Below the pieces are notes generated by a model that ran no database searches, was not told the DNA's origin, and saw only the letters and a list, made by a program, of their open reading frames with translations. Below, piece after piece: positions 14,766 through 22,102 of a stretch of 42,417 bases of DNA (position 1 is its first letter; each line of letters opens with the position of its first letter). This DNA comes from a virus: the IMG/VR virus record IMGVR_UViG_3300047649_000085, positions 1-42,417 of that record. One strand, written 5' to 3'. Both the position numbers and the translations under genes were made by a program.

Positions 14766-15604
14766 TCACAAGTCCGGGAATACCTCCCGGATGAGTTGCT
14801 CCGGGTCCTCTACTCCGCCCGCCTTCATGCGCAAAATCATCCGCGCCTTTTCAGCTTGCACTTGCTCCGGTGTGGCATTGCCCATCTCTGTGAAGGCCAC
14901 AGCAACGGCGTGCTTGATGGAGCGCCTTGTCTTGTCTGCCTCTTCCTCTTCCGGGTCCCTTTCGAAGCCGGGCAAGAAGTCAAAGGGTGAGAGCGCCTCC
15001 GCGTCCTCCCCACGGTGCATGTTGTATGTCACAGACGCGGTGAGCGCGGAGTTAAACCGGGAGTGCCGCACCTCAACCATCCGGCGCTCTTCAAGTGCCT
15101 CCAGCTCAGCGAGCGTGAGGACTTGAAACTCTCCCCATGTCAAGCCGTGGTCCCTCCGGCATAGCGCCCATATCTCTATCCAAGTGCGCGGGGCATCTTC
15201 TAAAGGACGCCCGCGCCCGGTGCGTTTGGGAGTGGTGGGAGTCCTTTCTTGAGCCGCGCCCGGACTTTTTCCATCTCTTCCTGTAGCCGCGCCATGGCTT
15301 TGGGACAAGCCACCACGCAAAGGCCGTCAATCACGTTCTCAATCTCTTCCGGCTCCAAGGCAACGGAGATGTCATCCGCCACTTGCTTGGCCTCTTCCGG
15401 GTGATAGTGAGTGAAGCCCGCCTCCAGGATGTCCCGTACTTCTTTGGTTTGAATCTTGAGCCAATCCGTTGCGCTCTTCATGGGGCGGCCTAGCTTTTCT
15501 TCAAGTGCCGCTATAACAGGCACCGTAAACAAAAGCGCAAAGTCCCGGTCATTCACACGGAATACTTTGGGCTGTTTGACTGCAATCTCAATTACGCTTG
15601 CCAT
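14766..15604 (-). CDS. Tail assembly chaperone long form (GT-type, made by -1 frameshift)
   Basis: The frame 15604-15200 and a second frame ending at 14766 overlap by more than 100 bases in the -1 relation. At 15224-15230 the minus strand has CCCAAAC, positioned as C-CCA-AAC in the zero frame. Slipping both tRNAs back one base lets translation continue as PKRTGRGRPLEDAPRTW. Seven bases downstream a GC stem (GCGCGGG 15216-15210 with CCCGCGC 15192-15186) could pause the ribosome. The product would be about 279 residues: 127 from the first frame and 152 from the second. The second frame has no good start of its own. Frameshifted chaperones preceding the tape measure gene are conserved in long-tailed phages and keep the tape measure soluble during tube assembly. 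Confidence 0.85.
15200..15604 (-). CDS. Tail assembly chaperone short form (G-type)
   Basis: 134 residues (MASVIEIAVKQPKVFRVNDR) with AAGGA/GGGGAG upstream of ATG 15604. Acidic and helical, with typical chaperone content and position just after the major tail protein. It is the normal-termination product; the same start yields the frameshifted long form. The TAG stop lies inside the loop of the stem downstream of the slippery heptamer, a compact signal arrangement. Confidence 0.85.
   Translation of the reverse strand: MASVIEIAVKQPKVFRVNDRDFALLFTVPVIAALEEKLGRPMKSATDWLKIQTKEVRDILEAGFTHYHPEEAKQVADDISVALEPEEIENVIDGLCVVACPKAMARLQEEMEKVRARLKKGLPPLPNAPGAGVL
15224..15230 (-). promoter_or_regulatory. 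-1 ribosomal frameshift slippery heptamer
   Basis: C-CCA-AAC in the zero frame of the short chaperone is a canonical X-XXY-YYZ site. A 7-base spacer (GCACCGG) precedes a 7-bp GC stem with a 17-base loop (15216-15186). The three elements together are what -1 programmed frameshifting needs. Confidence 0.82.
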
Positions 15605-15637
15605 GGTCCTTGTCTCCCCGTCCGTTTGCTAGGTGGT

Positions 15638-15661
15638 GCGGAGCCGGAAGCCCGGCCCCGC
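15638..15661 (-). terminator. Strong stem-loop after the major tail protein gene
   Basis: The minus-strand RNA pairs GCGGGGCCGG with CCGGCUCCGC (one G-U) around a GCUU loop, seventeen bases after the major tail protein stop. There is no U-tract, so it is more likely an mRNA-stabilising or partial attenuation element than a full terminator. It would help make more major tail protein than downstream chaperones. Confidence 0.5.
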
Positions 15662-15677
15662 GTTGGTTGGTTGTTGG

Positions 15678-16295
15678 TTAGCTTTCGAGAACCAAGGCCA
15701 CAGCCGTGCCGGGCGCAACCATGGTGCCCATCACAGGGTTGGAGGTGATGACCTGTCCAGTGGTCAAGCCGGAGCCGCTCTGTGACGTGACCGCGCCCAA
15801 GGTCAAGCCCGCTGTGGTCAACGCTGTGGTTGCCGTTGCCTGAGTCTTGCCCACCAAGTCCGGCACAGCCACCAAGGTGCCCGTGCTATCCGTGTCAACT
15901 AGGCTGCCATTGATCTGGATTTTTGCGGACTTCGTTGCCGCCTTGTCATCCGGGATTGATTCATCAATCGAGTTGACAATCCCCGTGAAAACCCGCGTCC
16001 GCACGTTGCCGGGATAAGTCACCTTGAAGTCATAAATCTGACCTTTGGCCGTGGCTAATGCTGCCTGTCCGGGGTCACCCGGCTTGACGTTGTACTTGAC
16101 CGAAACATCCCCGGAGTTTTCAAGTCCGGGAATAAAGACTTTGGTTGTGCCTGGAGTCAACATGTCCGTTGTCTCCGGTGTGTCCACCTTGTTTGAGCCA
16201 AAGTCAATGCTGAGGCAAGCCACTGCCGCGTTGACTGTGCTTGTGCCAGTCGGCCCGATAACTGTGAGCGTTGAGCCGTGTCCGATGATTGCCAT
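15678..16295 (-). CDS. Major tail (tube) protein with C-terminal PASTA domain
   Basis: 205 residues from ATG 16295 (MAIIGHGSTLTVIGPTGTST), with GGAG nine bases upstream; a longer frame upstream is rejected as noise. Residues 1-135 form a beta-rich tail-tube domain of the lambda V / GTA type (STVNAAVACLSIDFGSNKVD, IYDFKVTYPG, FTGIVNSIDES). Residues 142-205 are a PASTA domain: VPDLVGKTQATATTALTTAG, then LTLG...SGLTTGQVITSNP...GTAVALVL. Tube proteins often carry an Ig-like surface domain at this place; a PASTA domain is unusual. It lies between the tail terminator and chaperone genes, the standard place for the tube gene, and is followed by a strong hairpin. Confidence 0.87.
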   Translation of the reverse strand: MAIIGHGSTLTVIGPTGTSTVNAAVACLSIDFGSNKVDTPETTDMLTPGTTKVFIPGLENSGDVSVKYNVKPGDPGQAALATAKGQIYDFKVTYPGNVRTRVFTGIVNSIDESIPDDKAATKSAKIQINGSLVDTDSTGTLVAVPDLVGKTQATATTALTTAGLTLGAVTSQSGSGLTTGQVITSNPVMGTMVAPGTAVALVLES

Positions 16296-16344
16296 TGTTG
16301 GTGCTCCATTCCCACGGATTACAGCTCCGTGCCGCTGGTTTTTA

Positions 16345-16767
16345 CTACACTTGTGTAAGCGCCGATGAATCGAATGTGACCGCAAGGCCCACCAAGTATC
16401 TGTTGGCAATTCCCTTTTGGTCACCCTTGGCGCTGAAGGGCATAGCCATTGACCTTTCAAGTTTGAATAGCTTGACGCTGGTGCCCTCCGGCAACGATCC
16501 GGTAAAGGGCTTGAGCACCGCTTCAATGGCTTTACCTAACGCCCGCGCCGCGCTCCCGCTTGTGGCGTATATGTCGAATTGGACTTGTCCCTCTTCAAGA
16601 CCAATCGGCCCGGCCATGTCCGTATCTTCGGAGCCGCCATATTGATGCACGCACACTGCGGGCAGCGAATAACCACGGGGCAACTCATCTTCATGTATGC
16701 CGCCCGTTGCTAGCGTGCGGATGCTGCTTGTGTTGGTCAGAAGCGAGATGATGCCGTCAATGAGCAT
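16345..16767 (-). CDS. Tail terminator protein (DUF3168-like)
   Basis: 140 residues from ATG 16767, overlapping the previous stop as TAATG, with AAAGGGA ten bases upstream. The pattern LPRGYSLPAVCVHQYGG... VQFDIYATSGSAARALGKAI... RYLVGLAVTF is that of DUF3168/tail terminator proteins that cap the tube where it meets the head. The neighbours agree: head closure protein before and tube protein after. Confidence 0.75.
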   Translation of the reverse strand: MLIDGIISLLTNTSSIRTLATGGIHEDELPRGYSLPAVCVHQYGGSEDTDMAGPIGLEEGQVQFDIYATSGSAARALGKAIEAVLKPFTGSLPEGTSVKLFKLERSMAMPFSAKGDQKGIANRYLVGLAVTFDSSALTQV

Positions 16768-17102
16768 TAGCTGTTATCCCTTTCCACATGGCAGAAAACT
16801 TCAGTCCACACACGCGGGCGTGGTTTGCGCGGGTCCTCCAGGTAATCCACAACATACAGAGTGACCGCGCCGTTGCCGGGGTCCGTGACCTGGACATAAC
16901 CTTGAGGCGGGAGGGGCTGTGCGTCCAGGTAACGCAACAAGACCATGTGTGATGTCTCACTTGAGATGAGCTGTGCTTGCTCCAAGCGGCGGCCTGATAG
17001 GTCCTCAATGCCCGCGCCAACCTCCAGCGTTAGCACCGTGGTGCCGTCCGGGGCCAAGAGTGTGGCCCAATACCTCAACTCACTTGCGCTATGCTGTCTC
17101 AT
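16767..17102 (-). CDS. Head-tail joining / head closure protein
   Basis: 111 residues from ATG 17102 with AAGGCGG upstream. The ending RPRVWTEVFCHVE and the central QAQLISSETSHMVLLRYLDA are typical of the phage head-tail joining family (SPP1 gp16-like), small beta-barrel proteins that plug the connector. It is coupled to the next gene by TAATG. Confidence 0.75.
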   Translation of the reverse strand: MRQHSASELRYWATLLAPDGTTVLTLEVGAGIEDLSGRRLEQAQLISSETSHMVLLRYLDAQPLPPQGYVQVTDPGNGAVTLYVVDYLEDPRKPRPRVWTEVFCHVERDNS

Positions 17103-17111
17103 GTGGCCGCC

Positions 17112-17702
17112 TTAGAACACAAACACTTTGGGAATCTGGACAAGGTTTTCAGGGATAGGTGCGCCCGCGTTTTCGTAGATGAAGACGCCAATGTCCATGA
17201 TGTTGTTGGCCCAACTCGTTGGAAGGGAGGGGCCTGGAGGTGTGGCCGGTGTGTTGCCGTTGGCCGGTGCGCCGGGGTAACCGTAACCGGCATTAAAGCT
17301 GAGAGACACAGAGCCGGGTACGCGGCCCGCACAGGGCCAAACATTACCGGGAGTGGGGACAATGAGTGCCGGTATCTGTGCAGGAGCTGTCCAGTATTCG
17401 GAAGGGTCAAGCGTTTGTAAGGTGAGCGTGTCATCGTAAAACGTGATGGACGTTAGGCTGATGAGTGGCGGCATAGAAACCCGGATTGGTTCATGCGGAT
17501 ATGGGAAGCGGTCCATGGTGGTCACATAGGACGCATACGCCAAAGCACGCCGGGACACGCGCTCCGCAAACTCACGGGCCTGTGTGAGAATCCCCGTGAG
17601 ACTCGCATCATCGCTGGTGGCTGTGAGATGAAGCCTCAGCTTCAAAGCTGCCAACGTGACCGGCTCCGTTAGTGTTTGTCCAGGTACAAGCAGTGTTGAC
17701 AT
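17112..17702 (-). CDS. Head-tail connector protein (gp6-like adaptor)
   Basis: 196 residues. The N-terminal pattern EPVTLAALKLRLHLTATSDD, LTGILTQAREFAERVSRRAL matches the helical head-tail connector (HK97 gp6-like) that docks under the portal. The middle (PPLISLTSITFYDD) is also familial. It is the first gene after the major capsid gene in transcription order, as expected. Confidence 0.83.
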   Translation of the reverse strand: MSTLLVPGQTLTEPVTLAALKLRLHLTATSDDASLTGILTQAREFAERVSRRALAYASYVTTMDRFPYPHEPIRVSMPPLISLTSITFYDDTLTLQTLDPSEYWTAPAQIPALIVPTPGNVWPCAGRVPGSVSLSFNAGYGYPGAPANGNTPATPPGPSLPTSWANNIMDIGVFIYENAGAPIPENLVQIPKVFVF

Positions 17703-17734
17703 ATAAGTCCTCTTGCGTCCGGTAAAAGTGAAGA

Positions 17735-17787
17735 CAAAGAGCGGGCGTGGTGGTCACGGGGAGTGATGGTCCGCGCCCGCCGCTTTG
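17735..17787 (-). terminator. Stem-loop after the major capsid protein gene
   Basis: On the minus strand an imperfect GC-rich stem starting CAAAGCGGCGGGCGCGG pairs with the CCACGCCCGCTCTTTG arm, followed by the moderately T-rich TCTTCACTTTT. It lies about 30 bases after the capsid stop and 30 bases before the connector start. It may terminate part of the transcripts or protect the capsid mRNA 3' end. Confidence 0.5.
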
Positions 17788-17818
17788 TTTTAGTCAGTCC
17801 GCTGTATCAGCCGGTTGA

Positions 17819-19078
17819 CTAGCCTAACGTGATGGCCTGGATTGCCTCAGAGCGCCGGATGATGGAGCCAACGCGCTGATAGCCAAGCACGGTGATGAGT
17901 CCTTCAAGAGCCTTGGGTTGGTCAAGAATCTTGACGTTGACTCCAGCTCCGCCACGGACGCCAATCATGTAACCGGCCTTGAAGTCCCCAAAGAGAATTG
18001 GGGTCAAGCCTGTGGTTGCGGCGGGCATGGAGGTGGAGAAGGCAACCTCATAACCGTGGAGGTAGGACTTGCCGCCAACGGTGACAAAGACCGGCTCAAA
18101 GAGGTTGGCTTGCTTCTGTGCCTTCCTCAGCACGATAGAGGTTGCGCGGGTCATCAGGAAGTTTGCGTTGGGATGATACACGGCGTTGAGCACGCCCTGT
18201 ACATCGAAGGTTGCGTCAAGGATGGCATTACCCAAGGTGGTTTCCCCTTCGGACGCTGCCGTCACTCCGGTGATGCCCGCGCCAGTGTTGCCAATCAGCC
18301 CGGTGCAAGAGCCTCCGCCGTTGACGTAATAGTTTTCTTTCAGAATGGCAAGGGACAGAAGAATGTCCGCCGTCATGAAGGACTGGAAAACCGCAACGTC
18401 CTGGAGCAATTCCCATGACGCATCTTCCGGGTGCCCGATCATGCCCGCGCCCAAGGTCACTTGCTCTGACTGTGGGTCCGTGCCGGTGAAGAGGTTGGCT
18501 CCGCTGCCGGTGCCCTCAGCCTTGGCCGCCGCTGTCCCGTGTACCTTCTTGCGCGGGAATTTGATGTCCATGACGGTGGGGATGACTGTTGCGATGGTTT
18601 CAACACCAATCTCCGGCGGGGCCAATGGAATGAACTGTTGGTCCACTTGGGACGGATAGATTGCAACACCGTCCGTGGCATTGGTTTCATAGGCTGCCGC
18701 GTTCATGCCCTGACCCGGAAACTTGAAGCCGCCCAACTCATCCGCGCCAAGCGCAAGAGCCGCGCCAAGGTCACGTCCACGGCTCCGTGTAAACGCTGTG
18801 AAGGCTTGGGCGTACTCTTTCACGCGCCACTTGTTGAATACGGAAGGCTCCGGCTGCTCACGGTTGTCAACGCTTGGCTGTCCGTTCGGGAAGGCCGCCT
18901 TGATGGTGGACAGGCTCTCACGGGCTTTGATGGTGCCGGTGACGTTGTTGTATTCTGCCATGGCCGCGCTGTAGCCTTCCGTTTCGGCGGTGGTCATCAC
19001 GTGGTCACTTGCGCCTAAGAGGGCTTCTGCCTTGTCAAGTGCCGCTTTCTGCTGTTGCTTGAGGTCGATAAGTTTCAT
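17819..19078 (-). CDS. Major capsid protein, HK97 fold
   Basis: 419 residues from ATG 19078 (MKLIDLKQQQKAALDKAEAL), with AAGGA nine bases upstream. Residues 1-100 are a helical coiled-coil delta-type scaffold domain. The mature shell domain follows: FIPLAPPEIGVETIATVIPT, then the DAS-WELLQDV spine helix region, ATFDVQGVLNAVYHPNANFL and KSYLHGYEVAFSTSMP, a typical HK97-family C-terminal half. The S49 protease gene precedes it and would remove the scaffold domain during maturation. Small hairpins lie both upstream (19167-19186) and downstream (17735-17787). Confidence 0.93.
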   Translation of the reverse strand: MKLIDLKQQQKAALDKAEALLGASDHVMTTAETEGYSAAMAEYNNVTGTIKARESLSTIKAAFPNGQPSVDNREQPEPSVFNKWRVKEYAQAFTAFTRSRGRDLGAALALGADELGGFKFPGQGMNAAAYETNATDGVAIYPSQVDQQFIPLAPPEIGVETIATVIPTVMDIKFPRKKVHGTAAAKAEGTGSGANLFTGTDPQSEQVTLGAGMIGHPEDASWELLQDVAVFQSFMTADILLSLAILKENYYVNGGGSCTGLIGNTGAGITGVTAASEGETTLGNAILDATFDVQGVLNAVYHPNANFLMTRATSIVLRKAQKQANLFEPVFVTVGGKSYLHGYEVAFSTSMPAATTGLTPILFGDFKAGYMIGVRGGAGVNVKILDQPKALEGLITVLGYQRVGSIIRRSEAIQAITLG

Positions 19079-19196
19079 GATGTTTTTCCTTTTCATGGTT
19101 CGGATTTTTGGTGCGTTTGCGGACACACGTCTCCCGTCCCCGTACTGAGGCAGCCAACGTGAGGGACACAGCCCTTTTTAGCTGTGCGGCACTTAG

Positions 19197-20093
19197 TTAA
19201 ACTTGGTCCCGGCGCTTCACGTGCTCAAGGTGCGCAGATAAGGCGGCCCGGAGTGGGAAAGCCGGTGCTGAGGACTCTTGCTCAACGGCGGGCAAGAGCG
19301 TGCGGAAAAAGTCACGTGTGGACATGACGGCATCAACTAAGCCGTGGCCCATTGCATCCTTGGCCGAAAACATACGGCCCTCACCAAAGCGTGACGCCCT
19401 GATGTCCTGTGAGGCACGCTCCCCACGGGATGAGGCAACCGCGTTGAGAAAGTCACCGTGGACGGCATCCATGCGGGTTTGCATGTTGGCCTGTGCTTCC
19501 TCTGATAAAGGCTTGTATGGTGACCACTCCGCCTTGAGGTTGCCGGAGGTCATCTCAGTGATGTGGATGCCCGCGTCCTCCAACTTCTTGGATATGTCAG
19601 CGTGAACCATCTTGATGCCTACAGAACCAACCTCACCGCTTGGTGTCACTGTGATGTCACGGGCCTGTGAGGTCAACCAATAGGCGGCTGAGGCGGCCTG
19701 TCCGTCAACAATAGCGGAGAGGGCCTTCACCTTGGCGGCAGCTTGGATGATTGCCGCTGTCTCAGGGCAACCCCTGACTTCCCCGCCCGGTGAGTCCACA
19801 GCAAGGACAATCCGCTTGACCTCCGGGTTGGAGGCGGCATCTTCCACGGCCCGGCTGATGTTGTCATAGCTGGAGCCAAGCCACGCGGGGCCGTCTTTGC
19901 TAAGTACGCCCTGGACGGGGACAAAGGCAATCTTGGTTGCGCCGTTGCCCTTGGTGTAGGGCTGTGCCGCTTCCCATATTGGCGTGGCCTCATTCGTGCC
20001 GTAATTCAAGAGGCTGAGGACAAGCATGTCAGCAAGGTCCGGGCGAATGCACCACAGCGGTGAGCGCGTTAGCAATTCGAGTGGGTTTCTCAT
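19197..20093 (-). CDS. Prohead protease, S49 (SppA/protein C-like) family
   Basis: 298 residues from ATG 20093 (MRNPLELLTRSPLWCIRPDL), two bases after the portal stop. The family signatures are IVLAVDSPGGEVRG (about 95-108), the nucleophile Ser135 in DGQAASAAYW, and the catalytic Lys187 in SGNLKAEWSPYKPLSEEA. Such single-domain S49 proteases digest the capsid scaffold during head maturation. The order portal, protease, capsid is standard. The ribosome-binding site is weak (AGGA 13 bases upstream), so translation may rely on reinitiation after the portal gene. Confidence 0.92.
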   Translation of the reverse strand: MRNPLELLTRSPLWCIRPDLADMLVLSLLNYGTNEATPIWEAAQPYTKGNGATKIAFVPVQGVLSKDGPAWLGSSYDNISRAVEDAASNPEVKRIVLAVDSPGGEVRGCPETAAIIQAAAKVKALSAIVDGQAASAAYWLTSQARDITVTPSGEVGSVGIKMVHADISKKLEDAGIHITEMTSGNLKAEWSPYKPLSEEAQANMQTRMDAVHGDFLNAVASSRGERASQDIRASRFGEGRMFSAKDAMGHGLVDAVMSTRDFFRTLLPAVEQESSAPAFPLRAALSAHLEHVKRRDQV

Positions 20094-20094
20094 G

Positions 20095-21720
20095 TCAGTT
20101 AGTGTCCTTTGCACAGAGAGACACAAGAGCCGCTAAAGCCGCCTCTGTCCCCGTGGTTGTGAATCGGTCAAGGGTGCTCCGGCGCATCTCCAGATAATCC
20201 CGGACGGAAGTCTGACCCGCTCCGGTACACCGTTCGATGTACGCGCCAAAGTTGGTGTAAAACACATCCGCGTTTTGCTTGTCCCCAATCAGGGCCTTGC
20301 GCTCACGCTCCAGGATGTGAGAGCCAACACGGGCGGCCAACTTGTTGAGCTGTGCGGATTGGTCCGTTGTGGTTGGGTCCGGCAGTTGGGGCGTTGGCTT
20401 TGGTGGTGTCCCTCCAACCTGTCCGGCCCCGCCCGCCGCGTTGTTGAAAAACTCAAGGCCATCTTTGTAAGGCATCCCCTCAGCCCGCCGCGCCTCAGCC
20501 GGTTGCGCCCATCCCGCCAGAATCTTGGCGTTCCAATTCGCAATACGGGCCGTCTCGTTAGCCTTGAGCAAGTCAGAGAAGTCCGTCTTGAGAAAGAGCC
20601 GCTTCTTTTCCTTCGTGCTGAAAAGGTCACGCTGTCCGGTCTGCTCAATCCGCTTTGCCCATGGGCCAAGAGTGTGCTTGGTATAGGACTCAAAGAATTG
20701 CTCAGCACTCGCATAGGTGGAGGTCTTGCCCTTGGTTGCTCCGCCAAGCAACACTTCGGGATACCGGAAGACGCGGGCAAGGTCACTGACCTGATACTCA
20801 CGGGCCTCAAGGTACTGAGACTCAACAGCCGTCAAGCCAATCTTGTTTATCTTCATGCCGCCTTCAAGAATGGCGGGCATGTAAGCATTGGATGAGCCGC
20901 TGTGCCGCTCCATGAATGAGCGCCGGAGCTGCTTTATTTGGTCATCACTCAACGTCTCCGGCACCTCAATGGAAAGGTCCGTCTGTACGCCTTGCTTGAA
21001 GAGCCGCGCACCTTGCTGCTCAGCCGCAAGCAGCAAGCCAATTGCATCCCGAGCAAGCAGAGTGATTGCTTGACCGTCAATGCAGTTGTCAGACAGGATG
21101 GAGCCGCGCCAAACCATGTCTTGTGTAAAGCTGCCACTCACGCCCGTGGTGGGGTCAGTGAAAACCCAATCCATCTCTCTCCATCGGCGGGTCACATAAC
21201 CAGCCTGGAGTGGCCACAAGGACTCAATCTGACCAAGGCTGTCATAGTCCTGCGAGAAGTTAATGAGGTTGTACCAGTTGCCCCACATCATTGCGTCCAT
21301 CATGAGGTGCTCACGCACTTCCATGGGTGTCATCAAGTCATTGGGTGCGACATTGAGAATCTGGTACACCGGATGGTCAACCATGATCTTGTCTTCTTTG
21401 TCACCGTACTTGAAGACATCCATGGTGAGGGCTGCCGTGTCCTCTGACAGCCCGCGCATGATTGCCAACACGGTGGCACATCGTTTGGCACGCGCCGGGG
21501 ACACAATCTGTCCCGTCTCCGTGCGGATGCCTATAAGCATGTCTTCCCACGCTGAGACATCGGACATTGACGGGAGATTTGTCACGCCCGTGGGCGCACC
21601 GGACTCATAGTCAGCCTTCATACTTCGGGCCTCTGACAAGTCCAGGACCGTGAGTCCTCCCTTGGAGACAGGCTCAAAGTATTCCGGGTGCGCCAAGTGC
21701 AATTGAATTAGTCCGCTCAT
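20095..21720 (-). CDS. Portal protein, HK97 family
   Basis: 541 residues from ATG 21720 (MSGLIQLHLAHPEYFEPVSK), with GAGGA six bases upstream. Conserved portal features include MVDHPVYQILNVAPNDLMTP, DAMMWGNWYNLINF, SILSDNCIDGQAITLLARDA, FMERHSGSSNAYMPAILEGG, and ARVFRYPEVLLGG with a following EQFFESYTKHTLGPW. The dodecameric portal is the DNA channel of the head and the docking site for terminase and the connector. The C-terminal region after residue 430 is Pro/Gln/Thr-rich and then helical. Confidence 0.93.
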   Translation of the reverse strand: MSGLIQLHLAHPEYFEPVSKGGLTVLDLSEARSMKADYESGAPTGVTNLPSMSDVSAWEDMLIGIRTETGQIVSPARAKRCATVLAIMRGLSEDTAALTMDVFKYGDKEDKIMVDHPVYQILNVAPNDLMTPMEVREHLMMDAMMWGNWYNLINFSQDYDSLGQIESLWPLQAGYVTRRWREMDWVFTDPTTGVSGSFTQDMVWRGSILSDNCIDGQAITLLARDAIGLLLAAEQQGARLFKQGVQTDLSIEVPETLSDDQIKQLRRSFMERHSGSSNAYMPAILEGGMKINKIGLTAVESQYLEAREYQVSDLARVFRYPEVLLGGATKGKTSTYASAEQFFESYTKHTLGPWAKRIEQTGQRDLFSTKEKKRLFLKTDFSDLLKANETARIANWNAKILAGWAQPAEARRAEGMPYKDGLEFFNNAAGGAGQVGGTPPKPTPQLPDPTTTDQSAQLNKLAARVGSHILERERKALIGDKQNADVFYTNFGAYIERCTGAGQTSVRDYLEMRRSTLDRFTTTGTEAALAALVSLCAKDTN

Positions 21721-21731
21721 GTCCGTCCTCT

Positions 21732-22088
21732 TTATGCGAATAGCGCGTGAAGGTTGCCGGTGGTTGCCGTGGGCGTGGTCCCTTGAGTCTTGGTGATGCG
21801 GACCCAATGGAAAGGCGCGGTACAGATGTAAACCGCTGTGCCGTTTGCGTCCGGTGCGAGAGCTGCCGCCAAGACCGTGCCGTTGGTGGGAGCTGCCGCG
21901 CCGTTGGCTGCCTCAACCTTGACCGTGGAGCCAGTCTCCAGGCCCTTGAGAAACAAGGTCCAATTGGGGAGCGCACCGGAGATGTCAACCCACCCGGAGT
22001 TTCCGGTATTGGTTGTGCTCAAGACAGCCCAATCCACTCCACGAGCGGGGAGGGACGCGGCGGATGTTGCTTGTGTGTTGATAGCCAT
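21732..22088 (-). CDS. Small beta-rich protein between terminase and portal genes (possible capsid decoration protein)
   Basis: 118 residues (MAINTQATSAASLPARGVDW) with AAGGA upstream. It is Ala/Thr/Gly-rich, has no signal peptide, and ends with a beta-sandwich-like pattern (VYICTAPFHWVRITKTQGTT). I recognise no named family. Its small size, high predicted beta content and position in the head block fit a capsid decoration or fibre-like surface protein. This is inference from context. Confidence 0.65.
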   Translation of the reverse strand: MAINTQATSAASLPARGVDWAVLSTTNTGNSGWVDISGALPNWTLFLKGLETGSTVKVEAANGAAAPTNGTVLAAALAPDANGTAVYICTAPFHWVRITKTQGTTPTATTGNLHALFA

Positions 22089-22102
22089 GATGAATGTCCT
22101 TT

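Noticed and set aside
15106-15330. Independent gene start for the second chaperone frame
   Set aside because: Only TTG or GTG-type starts without ribosome-binding sites are available; the -1 frameshift signal explains the frame better.
20275-20895. 206-residue plus-strand frame opposite the portal gene
   Set aside because: Lies entirely within the well-identified portal gene and has no domain of its own.
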